A stretch of DNA of 64,000 bases from Fibrobacteraceae bacterium (GCA_017625775.1 JAGAKE010000001.1:94044-158043); one strand, 5' to 3'. Positions 9,777-18,152 are shown, counted from the stretch's first letter. The notes: a model not told the origin generated them from the sequence alone. Numbers and translations: made by a program.

Positions 9777-9954
9777 AGACGGAACATTACTCGATTTTGT
9801 CAATTATTATCGCAGCTATACAAGTAAAATTCAAGAATTAGTAAAAAAAGAGAATCAATGTCCTGAAGAAAAACAGGTTTACATTGATGAGCGCAAAAAA
9901 ATAACAAACGAACTAAACGAAAAGTTAGTTAAATACTTCAATTCCATCAAATAA
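9763..9954 (+). CDS. Small hypothetical protein coupled to the membrane protein
   Basis: This 63-residue, charged, helical protein starts at ATG 9763, with GGGAG at 9752-9756 giving good spacing, and its first 14 bases overlap the end of the membrane-protein gene. It is Lys/Glu-rich with no recognised family, and the heptad-like C-terminal half may form a short coiled coil. Tight coupling suggests a partner of the membrane protein (inference). Confidence 0.6.
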   Translation: MAINKDGTLLDFVNYYRSYTSKIQELVKKENQCPEEKQVYIDERKKITNELNEKLVKYFNSIK

Positions 9955-10081
9955 TGCAAATCCCCCCCCTCCCCTCCCGGAAATTTTCAGGCAATATGTC
10001 AGCTCAGGTAATTTGGGGTACGAAAGAATTGATTGATAAGGTGGTCGCGAAAGTATCGCGAATACATCCAAGCACACTCGC

Positions 10082-10261
10082 AGAGTCTTGAAAGATGAAT
10101 TCAAAGCGAAAGTCACCATCGCTGCTCTTAGCGAGGATAGGCCGCAGGGCGAACCTTCTTCTGAATTCGCTGTAAACGCCAATATAGTCAGTCTCTGGAA
10201 ATCCCCCCCCTTTTCTAAGGAAGAAAAGAAAAAATTCAACGATCTCGAAAAGAAGTATTAA
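10082..10261 (+). pseudogene. Remnant of an IS3-family orfA (HTH_Tnp_1)
   Basis: The frame reads TRRVLKDEFKAKVTIAAL followed by SEFAVNANIVSLWK and a lysine-rich tail ending in KKFNDLEKKY, the typical N-terminal helix-turn-helix region of IS3-family OrfA. It has no start codon in frame after the stop at 10037-10039, and no orfB follows. It is a decayed fragment flanked by C-rich runs (about 9961-9979 and 10203-10210). Confidence 0.7.
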
Positions 10262-10366
10262 AAACGGCTTTTTTAAGCGCTTTTGAACACTTTCATCCCT
10301 CTTATCCCTTGCTTTTTTCGGATTTATGTTGTATTTTTGTAGAAATTCTACAAAAACGAGGTCTTG

Positions 10367-11602
10367 ATGCTAGTTAAAATAGAGTTAGAGAACTTTTTCT
10401 CCATAAGAGACCGGATTTGTATCAATTTTAGGGCTGGGAACACCAAAACGGCCCTGTCCAAAAAATTGGCTGACAATGTTATTGAATGGAACGGCCTCAA
10501 GCTGCTCAAGTCCATTGGTCTTTTTGGCGCAAATGCGTCCGGAAAGTCGAACATCTTGAAGGCGATAAATTTCTGCTGCCACCTAGTTCTTGAATCGCAC
10601 CAGCATAACGAGAATTCCGTCTTCAACTATGCCCCGTTCAAGTTCGACGACTATAAAAACAAGCCGAGCAATTTTTTGATAGACTTCATTTGCGACGACG
10701 TGGAATACGAATACTCTTTTTCGTTGTTGCAGTCCAAAATTATTTCCGAAAGCCTATTCCATTACCCCAACGATCGTCGTGCCCGTGTTTTTGAAAGAGA
10801 AGGCTCCGAATACAAATTTGCTGAAAGCGTTTTGGCAAGGCCAAATGACGTTGCCCTGAATACTAGTGACAAGAACCTCTTTTTGAGCCGAGCCAGTTCC
10901 ATGAACCGCGAGTTGGCGCAAAAACTTTATCGTTATTTCTTGTCGACTTTTATGCTCGGGTTGATTCCGTTGCACGACATGAACGTCGAATCGTATTTTG
11001 ATACGAATAAAGCGCTAATTCTTGCTGCTCTGCAACAGTGTGACAGCGACATTTGCGATGTGGCTAAGAAGATTGAAACGATTCCTATTCCCATACCTAA
11101 CCCAGGAAACCCATTCGGGATGCCAACTCGTGTTGTGAATCAGGAAATGGTGAGATTTTTGACGTACCATAAAATTGCTCCAGACGTTCCTTTTGATATG
11201 GACGAAGAATCCGGCGGTACAAAAAGACTGTTCAGCATTCTCTTGTGCATGATTGATGTCGTGAAAAACAAGAAGTCTGTTATGCTGGATGAATTCGACA
11301 CAAGCCTGCATGCCAGTATTTCCGAGTTTTTGCTTGACTTGATTCACGCATCATCGCAGTCACAGCTTTTGTTCTCTTCGCACAATTTGAGCCTGATTAA
11401 TATGAATCGGTTCCGGAAAGACCAGATTGTTTTTGTGACCAAGAACGAAACTGGCGCTACCGAGGTCCAGTCACTGTACGATTACAAGGACTTTAGGGAA
11501 AATATGGATGCCGAGAAGGCTTACAGGCAGGGCCGCTTCGATGCGATACCCATTGTCACGTCTACTGTTGAAAGCCTGAAGAGAATGCTTGCAGAGGGGT
11601 AG
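10367..11602 (+). CDS. rloA: RloA-like AAA/ABC-type ATPase
   Basis: ATG 10367 starts a 411-residue protein with Walker A GANASGKS (residues 54-61), an ABC-like signature ESGGTKRLFS, Walker B SVMLDEFDTSLHAS and the following SSHNLSLI, as in OLD/RloA-type ATPases. The pair RloA-RloB is known as restriction-linked ORFs near type I R-M loci and is regarded as a defence module. Here it lies directly upstream of a broken hsdR and is followed two bases later by rloB, which fits that history well. No damage is visible. Confidence 0.82.
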   Translation: MLVKIELENFFSIRDRICINFRAGNTKTALSKKLADNVIEWNGLKLLKSIGLFGANASGKSNILKAINFCCHLVLESHQHNENSVFNYAPFKFDDYKNKPSNFLIDFICDDVEYEYSFSLLQSKIISESLFHYPNDRRARVFEREGSEYKFAESVLARPNDVALNTSDKNLFLSRASSMNRELAQKLYRYFLSTFMLGLIPLHDMNVESYFDTNKALILAALQQCDSDICDVAKKIETIPIPIPNPGNPFGMPTRVVNQEMVRFLTYHKIAPDVPFDMDEESGGTKRLFSILLCMIDVVKNKKSVMLDEFDTSLHASISEFLLDLIHASSQSQLLFSSHNLSLINMNRFRKDQIVFVTKNETGATEVQSLYDYKDFRENMDAEKAYRQGRFDAIPIVTSTVESLKRMLAEG

Positions 11603-11604
11603 TT

Positions 11605-12177
11605 ATGCCAAGAGGTAGAGAAGAAAGAACCCCTAAAAAGATGAAGCAGGCGTTCCTCGTTTTTTGCGAGGGTCCAACGGAAGAATGCTACGTTCAGGAA
11701 TTGCGTCAACGCTATAGATCTCCGATTAGGATTGTGCCTATCTGCGAGGGTCAATCCATTTCGAACGCACTTGTTTGCCGTGAAATAAAGAAAGAGAAGG
11801 TGTCGCCGACAGACCGCATCCAAGCGTTCTTGATGTACGACCGTGACGTTCCAGAGGTAAATGTCAAATTGGATAAATGCGACGGAACAATGGTTTGTTC
11901 CAATCCTTGTGTTGAATTGTGGTTTCTTCTGCATTCTCGTGACCAGAAGGCAAGTCTCGGTTCTGAAGAATGCGTCAAGGCATTACAAAATTCTGCAAGC
12001 GAATGGAATCACTACCGAAAGGGTGAATTGAGTGCCACTCAAAAGAACCTGCTTTGGAGCAACCGTTCTACGGCAATCCAGAGGGCAAAATCGCTGACTG
12101 AAAGCAGAAATCCCTCTACGGGAGTCTATAAGCTCCTGGAATCCATCGAAAAAAGCCTTTCAGAAACGCAGAATTGA
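11605..12177 (+). CDS. rloB: RloB-family protein
   Basis: This 190-residue protein has the RloB hallmark order: VFCEGPTEECYVQELR near the N-terminus, then AFLMYDRD, then SNPCVELWFLLH. These are TOPRIM-like acidic motifs (Glu at the first strand, DxD-like at YDRD), suggesting nuclease activity controlled by the RloA ATPase (inference from family). The start codon follows AGAGGGG with good spacing and lies two bases after the rloA stop. The gene is intact. Confidence 0.85.
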   Translation: MPRGREERTPKKMKQAFLVFCEGPTEECYVQELRQRYRSPIRIVPICEGQSISNALVCREIKKEKVSPTDRIQAFLMYDRDVPEVNVKLDKCDGTMVCSNPCVELWFLLHSRDQKASLGSEECVKALQNSASEWNHYRKGELSATQKNLLWSNRSTAIQRAKSLTESRNPSTGVYKLLESIEKSLSETQN

Positions 12178-12225
12178 GCATCTTCCGCCTTTTTTGATTA
12201 AATTTCTCACAAAGGAATTTAGTCA

Positions 12226-12852
12226 ATGTCTTTCTACAACGAGAACGCCTACGAGCAATGCCTCATTGAGCTGTTCAGGGAAACCCTGGGCTGGGATTAT
12301 TGCTATGGGCCCGATGTAGAGAGGGATTTTCGAGACCCGCTTTACGAGCCAGTTCTTGAAGAAGCGATTTGCTGAATTAACCCGAAGGCGGATTCGCACG
12401 CCATCGCAGAGGCGTTGAACAAGATTCGCCATTTTGAAAATAACGACCTTGTAAAACAGAACGCCTTGTTCATGGATTATATCCAGAACGGTGTCGAGGT
12501 CACTTATTCAAAGAATGGCGAAACAAAGGCCGATATTATTTACCTGGTCGATTACAAGAATGTCGAGAACAATTCCTTCATTTTTGCGAACCAGTGGACA
12601 GTTATCGAGAAGTCCAACAAACGGCCCGATGTTCTGTTGTTTTTGAACGGGCTGCCGATTTGTCTGTTTGAGCTCAAGTCTCCAAGCCGCGAAGAGACCG
12701 ATGCAAGCGAAGCCTACTTGCAGATTCGTAATTACATGCAAGAAGTCCCGAGCCTGTTCATATACAACTGCATTTGCGTGATGTCGGACCAGCTTGTTTC
12801 TAAGGCGGGTACGATTACGAGCGGTGACGACCGCTTTATGGAATGGAAGACG
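12226..12852 (+). pseudogene. hsdR: N-terminal fragment of type I restriction subunit HsdR, with in-frame stop
   Basis: From ATG 12226 the frame reads MSFYNENAYEQCLIELF, with a TGA at 12373-12375 exactly where HsdR proteins have a residue between LEEA and the INP segment; CGA to TGA would explain it. The frame continues with the HsdR N-terminal nuclease domain: RPDVLLFLNGLPICLFELKSP holds the PD-(D/E)xK strand (D, then ExK), followed by ICVMSDQLVSKAGT and DDRFMEWKT. Homology stops there and the next bases belong to mazG. About 210 of some 1000 residues remain, without helicase motifs, so it cannot restrict DNA. Confidence 0.88.
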
Positions 12853-13076
12853 AATTTGGCGACATCATGTTCAGCCTGGTGAACGTGGCGCGTCACTGTG
12901 GCTTCAATGCGGCGCTTGCGCTAGAACGCGCGAATTCCAATTTTGAAAGGCGGTTCCGTATCGTTGAACAGAAGGTTCGTGAACAGGGAAAGGACATGAA
13001 GGACGTTGGTCTCGAAGGCCTGCAGCAGATTTGGAAAGAAACTAAAGCCGAAGTCAAGTCGTCAGGTTCCAAGTAG
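12846..13076 (+). pseudogene. mazG: C-terminal fragment of nucleotide pyrophosphohydrolase MazG
   Basis: The 77-residue frame reads EDEFGDIMFSLVNVARH, a MazG metal-binding helix (EExxD-like), then ERANSNFERRFRIVEQ and an LQQIWKETK tail, as at the end of the second MazG domain. The usual first domain and start are absent: the sequence is joined at about 12845-12852 to the hsdR fragment. MazG hydrolyses NTPs to NMPs. The remaining piece is a chromosomal 3' end left after a deletion or insertion joined it to the defence island. Confidence 0.85.
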
Positions 13077-13096
13077 AATCATTCTAATATGGATTA

Positions 13097-13115
13097 TGCC
13101 TTCGGCAGTTTTTTT
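13097..13115 (+). terminator. Short hairpin and T-run after mazG
   Basis: TGCC-TTC-GGCA followed by a seven-T run (13109-13115), 20 bases after the mazG stop. The stem is only four base pairs, so it is weak. Confidence 0.5.
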
Positions 13116-13137
13116 CCCGTAATGAAAAAATCCGTGC

Positions 13138-13143
13138 TATATT
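13138..13143 (+). promoter_or_regulatory. Candidate -10 box for the RNA at 13151
   Basis: TATATT lies seven bases before the first base of the closing stem of the candidate RNA. No good -35 is visible, so support is the position and the downstream structure. Confidence 0.4.
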
Positions 13144-13150
13144 AGTTAAT

Positions 13151-13287
13151 GTGCTTCCAGTCCATTCTGGTTCTAGAGAAGGGATGCCGGATCGAATCGC
13201 GGGGTAGAACAGACCGAAAGCACGCTTGTTTTCTTCTAATTCCACTTTCCCGCAGGGGTTCCCAAAGGCCCCTGCGGGATTTTTTTA
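13151..13287 (+). ncRNA. Candidate structured non-coding RNA
   Basis: There is no ORF here. The sequence folds by eye into a closed structure: outer stem GTGCTT (13151-13156) with AAGCAC (13218-13223), a CCAG/CTGG hairpin, a GTTCTA/TAGAAC stem, and inside it CCG-GAT / ATC-CGG with one bulge. It begins just after a -10-like box and ends in a strong terminator at 13249-13287. I could not match it to SRP RNA, 6S, RNase P, tmRNA or a riboswitch. The segment CGCGGGGTAGAACAG resembles the start of initiator tRNA, but no cloverleaf follows. Confidence 0.45.
13249..13287 (+). terminator. Strong rho-independent terminator
   Basis: A perfect 10-bp stem CCCGCAGGGG / CCCCTGCGGG with a 10-base loop is followed by a run of eight T (13280-13287). 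It ends the candidate RNA at 13151. Confidence 0.85.
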
Positions 13288-13346
13288 TACAAAAAATCCC
13301 TGGAGCAACAAGTGCACTGGGGATTTGAAGTTCTTGTTTTGTCGGT

Positions 13347-14480
13347 TTACTTGGCGAGGCGGCTCAGACGCTTCTGGGACTTTTTCAGGATTGCCTGGAT
13401 GTCGTCCTGTTCAGCAGTCTTCTTGTAAAGCGGTGTTACTACTTTGCTCAACAGGTCTTCTTCGGTTCCGCTGGGCGGGGGCATGATTCCCTGCATGCAG
13501 GCGTAGAATTCATCCATGTTGTCCTTTTTGTAGCTATCGACGTAGTAGTACTTGTTTCCGTTGGCGTCGTAGTCGTCGTCAATATCGAAGTAGGCCATGT
13601 TTTCAGTCTTGCAGTAGTCGCTCGTTAGTTCGTATATCCTTTCGGCGGTTCTGCTGCAGGTGATTCCATCTGCAGAGATGTCTACAGATGTGCTGCTGTT
13701 ATCGTTACCTACAAAAGTCTGAAAATTTTGGACTCTTACGGTGAAAGTCTTTCCGGCGATGGTGATGGTTTCTCCTGTTGTGGATAGGTCAGAAGATACG
13801 ATTCCTAGGGCTGCCTGGACTTCTGGTTTTGATGCGAATGATCCTGCCTCCGAGAGGCTATTATATGAAAGGAGTGTCGGGTCGAGATTACTGGCGACTC
13901 CCGTATAAAGTGATACGTAGAGACTCCATCTATATTCGCTGGTGGAATAATCTAGTGGGGATGCTTCCGCGAATGTCTGCTTGGTCTGCGTGATGTTGAC
14001 TGCTCCGTTTGAGATCGATAGGGTAGTGTTGTATTCCAGGTCGTCTTCATCGCAGCTGCTGCTGCCTCGAGATTCCTTGTATTCGCAGGGGACCATGTTC
14101 CAGGTGCCGTAAACGCTGCCTGCAGAACCGCCAATGAACATATCGCCATAGTTTTCGAAATCGCCGTCTTCGTCCTGCCAGAACAGGACGAGCGTGTCGC
14201 CGACGAACATGTACTTGGCGAGCATGTCGCTGGGCGATGTCTGAACCGGTTTCCACTGGACCGTCTCTCCGTTCACGACGCACATGTTTTCCTTGAAGCC
14301 GTCTCCAGAAAGGGATATGGTTTGCGACTTGTCGTCGATGATCATCTGGAAAGAAGAGGACATGACTTCGTTACCCAGATTCGACGGTCCCGAACTGCTG
14401 TCGTCTCCGCAGGCGTAAAAACCGAATGCGGCGGCCATCGTTGTGCCCAGTAGTGCTGCTCTTGAAAGGTGCTTCATCAT
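13347..14480 (-). CDS. Secreted lipoprotein of unknown function
   Basis: The 377-aa product begins with a lipoprotein signal peptide whose lipobox is GFYAC (Cys24), followed by a GDDSSSGPS acidic-serine linker typical of Fibrobacter lipoproteins. The body is beta-rich and polar; I recognise no domain. ATG 14480 and an adjacent second ATG both follow AAGGAG, so the start is certain to within one codon. The gene is more GC-rich than its neighbours. A weak minus-strand hairpin with a T-run lies downstream at about 13294-13330. It probably sits on the outer membrane. Confidence 0.8.
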   Translation of the reverse strand: MMKHLSRAALLGTTMAAAFGFYACGDDSSSGPSNLGNEVMSSSFQMIIDDKSQTISLSGDGFKENMCVVNGETVQWKPVQTSPSDMLAKYMFVGDTLVLFWQDEDGDFENYGDMFIGGSAGSVYGTWNMVPCEYKESRGSSSCDEDDLEYNTTLSISNGAVNITQTKQTFAEASPLDYSTSEYRWSLYVSLYTGVASNLDPTLLSYNSLSEAGSFASKPEVQAALGIVSSDLSTTGETITIAGKTFTVRVQNFQTFVGNDNSSTSVDISADGITCSRTAERIYELTSDYCKTENMAYFDIDDDYDANGNKYYYVDSYKKDNMDEFYACMQGIMPPPSGTEEDLLSKVVTPLYKKTAEQDDIQAILKKSQKRLSRLAK

Positions 14481-14566
14481 ATTACTCCTTGGTAGATTTT
14501 TTTATAAATGTAAAAAAAAGTTTACATTGTCAAGAAAAATATGATATGCCCTTGCCGAATGTGATA

Positions 14567-14597
14567 TAAAAAAAATCCCCGGTGCTTATACAGACCG
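14567..14597 (-). terminator. Minus-strand terminator-like hairpin without an obvious gene
   Basis: On the minus strand CCGGT/ACCGG closes a 10-base loop and is followed by eight T. No minus-strand gene ends here; the nearest, the ATPase at 15413-16702, ends 800 bases away. The plus-strand genes between may have been inserted (inference). Confidence 0.4.
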
Positions 14598-14710
14598 GAC
14601 TGGCTGAATTCTTCAAAATACATTCTCTAGAGCCTGCCCTCTCGCCACCACGACTCGCTTTCGCAGAGTCGCTTGTGGCTCACACTCCGAGGATTGGCGT
14701 CACCTTGATT

Positions 14711-14893
14711 ATGAAATTTTACTATGCGTTAGGAGAATATAGATATTATGGACACATCGTGTATAATGGTGGAAACGTGGCAGAATGTGTAACTACGACA
14801 AGTACAGGCGTTTGCGATCATGTTGAGTTCACGGATTTTGGATATCATTTTACCGAATTTTTGAGTTCTTCAGCAAGGAAAAAGAATCACTGA
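14711..14893 (+). CDS. Doubtful 60-aa ORF or gene remnant
   Basis: The frame MKFYYALGEYRYYGHIVYNG ends at 14893, 23 bases before the next gene, whose start has an RBS. There is no RBS before ATG 14711, and the frame is open upstream to 14582 through a stretch with a strong GCCAC...GTGGC / CGACTC...GAGTCG hairpin (14654-14690) that does not look coding. It may be the tail of a decayed secreted-protein gene. No family recognised. Confidence 0.25.
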   Translation: MKFYYALGEYRYYGHIVYNGGNVAECVTTTSTGVCDHVEFTDFGYHFTEFLSSSARKKNH

Positions 14894-14916
14894 TAATAAA
14901 CGAAAGGTAACAAATT

Positions 14917-15339
14917 ATGAAAAAGACACTCGCAATCCTATGCATAATTTTTTTTCAAACAATTGCTTTGGCAAAGTCTTGCCCACTAACTAGCTACGAA
15001 AACCGTTTAGAGTATAGATACAGCAGTAGATCTTGGCTTATCTGTGACTACCAAAATGGTAAATTGATTTCTCGTTTTCTACACAGCGATTTTGAAACTG
15101 TTTCTGTTGAGTATTTTAAAAATGGAATGCCAAGAGAATACAACGTTCGTAGTCAAAATTACGGTGGTGGCTTATACCTAGAAAATAGAAGGTACAATTC
15201 TTCAGGAATGCTAATCAGCCATTCAATGAGTAGCGGAAATAGTGGATTTGATTGTTATCACGCTGGAGGGTATCAATTAAATTGCATAAGTCTTCAAAAC
15301 GGGGTTCAATATTCTGAATCTGTTGAATACGCCACTTAA
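14917..15339 (+). CDS. Small secreted protein of unknown function
   Basis: The 140-aa protein has a classical signal peptide (KKTLAILCIIFFQTIALAKS) with cleavage near residue 19, and ATG 14917 follows AAAGGTAAC. The mature part holds four cysteines and repeats of an aromatic, strand-turn pattern (YQNGKLISRF, YFKNGMPREYN, YNSSGMLISHS) reminiscent of MORN-like or toxin-antitoxin-repeat proteins. No family could be assigned with confidence. It stands alone between a doubtful ORF and a convergent ATPase gene. Confidence 0.65.
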   Translation: MKKTLAILCIIFFQTIALAKSCPLTSYENRLEYRYSSRSWLICDYQNGKLISRFLHSDFETVSVEYFKNGMPREYNVRSQNYGGGLYLENRRYNSSGMLISHSMSSGNSGFDCYHAGGYQLNCISLQNGVQYSESVEYAT

Positions 15340-15412
15340 TACGAAGGAAACTAGTTAATAGCCCGATGCAATATTGTTTAGTAAAAACAGGGTGAATTTG
15401 CCTATAATAGTC

Positions 15413-16702
15413 TTAAATGCTCTTCACAGCCCACAAGGGAACATTTTCCATCCATTCTTGTTTGCGGTATGGTGACATGGAGGTGCGAATAGCCGTAGAA
15501 GGTTTGAACTTATCCACAAAAAAGCGAAGACTCTTGGCTTTCAGATTCTCTTCTGCCTTGACCTCAATGGGAACGATATTTCCCTTCTTCTGGATTAAGA
15601 AATCGACCTCGTATGTAGATTTTTCGGAAGCGTAATAGAACGGAGTGTAGGGAGTCTCGGCAAGCAGTTCTTGTAAAACATATTGTTCTGTCAAGGCTCC
15701 TTTGAATTCGGTAAATATTTTATTTCCGTTTAGAACCGATGATGTATCCAGTTCGCTTTTTGCAGCAAGCAAGCCTATATCGAGCATATATATTTTGAAG
15801 AAATCTAACTCCGCATAAGCCTTCAAAGGTATTCCTGGTTTAGAAACCATGTTTACCTTATGCACAAGTCCGCAATCCAAGAGCCACTGTATGGCAATCT
15901 CAAAATCCTTTGAGCGGGCCCCTTTCTTAATTTGTCCAAAGAAGAACTTTCGATTCTCCTTTGCAAGCTGCAACGGGAGAGAATTCCAAACCATACGGAT
16001 TCTCGGAAGCTCTCTTGGATTCACATGTTTGCCAAAATCACCTTCATATTGGTTTAAAATTGAGTTCTGGATTTCACGGCAAACACCGTAATCTTGATTT
16101 TCTCGGAAGGAATTCACAACTTCGGGCATTCCCCCAACAATATAATACTGTTTGAGACGCTCCCTATACAGATCCGCGAACTCATTCACTTCCGCATTTT
16201 CAGGATTGTCAATATACGCGGCTAGACGTTCATCGCCAATCGCAATTAGAAACTCAGAAAAACTCATTGGGTGGAGCCACAACTCGTTGACCTTGCCCAC
16301 AGGGAAAGAAATTCCCTCGTGGATTGCAACTCCCAAAAGTGAACCCGCAACCACAACTGCATATTCAGGATAATCTTCGTAGAAATACTTCAGCGATTCA
16401 AGCACCTTCGGTGCTGACTGGATCTCGTCAAAAACCAACAAAGTCTTTTCAGGAACAATCTTGACACGCAATTCAATTTCCAACGCATTCAAAATGCGAC
16501 GGACGTCGTAATCCAGTTCAAAAATTTTTGCAATTTTATTGTTGTTATAAAAACTGACATAGACGCAGTCTTCGAAATGCGTCCTGCCAAATTCCTTCAT
16601 TGCCCAGGTTTTGCCCGTCTGACGAGCCCCCCAAAGAACAAGAGGCTTCCTGTTTTTCGAGCCCTTCCACTGGACCATTTTTTCGATTATAGACCTAAAC
16701 AT
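15413..16702 (-). CDS. AAA-family ATPase with DUF4143 domain
   Basis: The 429-aa protein shows Walker A WGARQTGKTW (about residues 24-33), Walker B LLVFDEIQSAP and the AGSLLG sensor, then a C-terminal DUF4143 nuclease-like fold (EVDFLI, PIEVKAE). It is complete and of normal length, a paralogue of the partial gene at 1-1245. The ATG at 16702 starts inside a region with a 16-bp inverted repeat just upstream (16728-16763), which may regulate it. Function in this family is unsettled; some resemble toxin/antitoxin or prophage-linked ATPases. Confidence 0.9.
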   Translation of the reverse strand: MFRSIIEKMVQWKGSKNRKPLVLWGARQTGKTWAMKEFGRTHFEDCVYVSFYNNNKIAKIFELDYDVRRILNALEIELRVKIVPEKTLLVFDEIQSAPKVLESLKYFYEDYPEYAVVVAGSLLGVAIHEGISFPVGKVNELWLHPMSFSEFLIAIGDERLAAYIDNPENAEVNEFADLYRERLKQYYIVGGMPEVVNSFRENQDYGVCREIQNSILNQYEGDFGKHVNPRELPRIRMVWNSLPLQLAKENRKFFFGQIKKGARSKDFEIAIQWLLDCGLVHKVNMVSKPGIPLKAYAELDFFKIYMLDIGLLAAKSELDTSSVLNGNKIFTEFKGALTEQYVLQELLAETPYTPFYYASEKSTYEVDFLIQKKGNIVPIEVKAEENLKAKSLRFFVDKFKPSTAIRTSMSPYRKQEWMENVPLWAVKSI

Positions 16703-16727
16703 GTTGTTAATATAGAAATAATGCGAA

Positions 16728-16763
16728 GAAACTACACTTTTTCTGCGGAAAAAGTGTGGTTTC
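16728..16763. repeat. 16-bp inverted repeat upstream of the DUF4143 ATPase
   Basis: GAAACTACACTTTTTC and GAAAAAGTGTGGTTTC pair over 16 positions with one G-T wobble, around a TGCG tetraloop. It is 25 bases before the ATPase start on the minus strand, so it could be an operator or 5' leader hairpin. There is no T-run of a terminator type. Confidence 0.65.
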
Positions 16764-16873
16764 TCATCAATTTATCTACAATAAAATCCATAAAAACGCA
16801 GTTTGTATCAAGTTAGACTTAAGCTTATCTCCCAAATTGGCTAGATTTGAATAAAAATCATGGAGGGGCTAAA

Positions 16874-16963
16874 ATGACACTAGAAGTTTTTGTTAATACC
16901 AAGGAAGTAGAGGACTACTATATTCATTGTGTAAGGAGCATAGTCCTCTTAAACCACTATTAA
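16874..16963 (+). CDS. Possible 29-aa peptide with strong RBS
   Basis: ATG 16874 follows GGAGGGG at ideal spacing and opens 29 codons (MTLEVFVNTKEVEDYY...). Within it a perfect 9-bp inverted repeat, AGAGGACTA (16909-16917) with TAGTCCTCT (16941-16949), could form a hairpin in the message. No homologue is recognised. Flanking DNA 16764-17021 shows nothing else. It could be a leader peptide or chance. Confidence 0.35.
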   Translation: MTLEVFVNTKEVEDYYIHCVRSIVLLNHY

Positions 16964-17021
16964 AAAATCTTCAGATTTAGAATAAGTATCAAATAAGATG
17001 AAATTATGCCGGTGGTAAATT

Positions 17022-18074
17022 TTATCTTACGACTTTAACGTTTTTCCCATTCTTTAATTTGTGTGTACGCGCATCAGGGCGTTCATTTCTTTGACCAATT
17101 TTTGAACCGTTAATTCGATAGATGTAAATCTTTTCTACAGATTTTTCTGGCTGGGAAATTAAAATAGGATTTGGGTTTTCGCTATTTGATGCATTTGTAG
17201 TAACTGGAATTGAATCTGTTGAAATGGTAAAGTTGTCGTATCTAATAAAGCAATCGTGAGTGGGCGCCCAGTCAGAGCCGCTTCCGCCGTGAAATGTAGA
17301 AAGGTAAAATTTATCTACACGCACAGAATCGTAATCTCTGAAACGAAGTGTATCTACATCCATTACGAGTTGCCCATCGTACCAAGTTTGCACACGACCA
17401 TTTTTATCGCCTTGCCCTGGAGTCGTAATCGTATTCATTGTTACTTTGTTCACAATTCTATGCCATTTGCCTGTAGTGAATTGTGCCTGCGGAATAGTTC
17501 CATTCAAATTCCATTTGGCATCATCGCCATAAACACTAACTTGCCCCATAAAGTATAAGAGTTGTACGGCATTACCGTTTTCTCTCCACATAACGCGAGC
17601 ACTCCAACCATCGCCGGTAGAAGGCATGGCGTTACCGGTATAACACTTGCCGCCACAGAGTCCAGGAAGTTTTCCTCCGAGTCTGAATTCAAAACCATCT
17701 TCAAAAAAGATATCATAGGCGTTCCACATGGTATCGGCAGTTCTTTCAAGCGGTTGTATAATTTGAATCGCACAAGCTGGTGCATTATCTCCCATTGGTC
17801 CGACGCAACCTTTTGGATATTTAAGTTGTAGTACATTTCCGTGTTCTGCTCCGTCGTAAAGGACTTGTGCGTTTCCGGCATTGTAACTTTGTTCTACAGC
17901 ATACCAAAAACTATTGTCGTAGTTGTTGCGTTTAAAATCATCTTGAGCGTAAGCCTTGGTATAAACCCCAACAGGACGATTTTCGAAGTTCACAAACGAA
18001 ATGGTGTCGGATGTTACTTGAGAAAAAGCGGCAGTCGCTGCCATAAGTAAAAAAAGTTTTATTTGATTTTTCAT
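17022..18074 (-). CDS. Secreted PL14-like polysaccharide lyase
   Basis: After a signal peptide (KLFLLMAATAAFSQ) the protein shows a jelly-roll pattern like polysaccharide lyase 14 / alginate-lyase-like enzymes: GGKLPGLCGG, GWSARVMWRENG, FTTGKWHRIVNKVTMNT, GRVQTWYDGQLVMD and FHGGSGSDWAPTHD. The C-terminus carries a short sorting-like segment (YIYRINGSKIG) and a basic tail, as in other Fibrobacter secreted proteins. ATG 18074 is preferred because GAGG lies six bases upstream; ATG 18086 would leave only one base between RBS and start. Substrate is unknown. Confidence 0.75.
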   Translation of the reverse strand: MKNQIKLFLLMAATAAFSQVTSDTISFVNFENRPVGVYTKAYAQDDFKRNNYDNSFWYAVEQSYNAGNAQVLYDGAEHGNVLQLKYPKGCVGPMGDNAPACAIQIIQPLERTADTMWNAYDIFFEDGFEFRLGGKLPGLCGGKCYTGNAMPSTGDGWSARVMWRENGNAVQLLYFMGQVSVYGDDAKWNLNGTIPQAQFTTGKWHRIVNKVTMNTITTPGQGDKNGRVQTWYDGQLVMDVDTLRFRDYDSVRVDKFYLSTFHGGSGSDWAPTHDCFIRYDNFTISTDSIPVTTNASNSENPNPILISQPEKSVEKIYIYRINGSKIGQRNERPDARTHKLKNGKNVKVVR

Positions 18075-18152
18075 ATCATACCTCAAAACACTTTATGTAA
18101 CCAAGATAGCTTAAAAAAATGATAGTGTTTCAGCCCGGCGTTTAAAATAACA

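Noticed and set aside
13198..13287. Initiator-tRNA-like stretch CGCGGGGTAGAACAG
   Set aside because: No anticodon arm, T-arm or matching acceptor stem follows; the downstream stem is a terminator.
14582..14710. Upstream half of the frame 14582-14893 as coding
   Set aside because: It runs through a strong hairpin and has no RBS; only the C-terminal part is listed, with low confidence.
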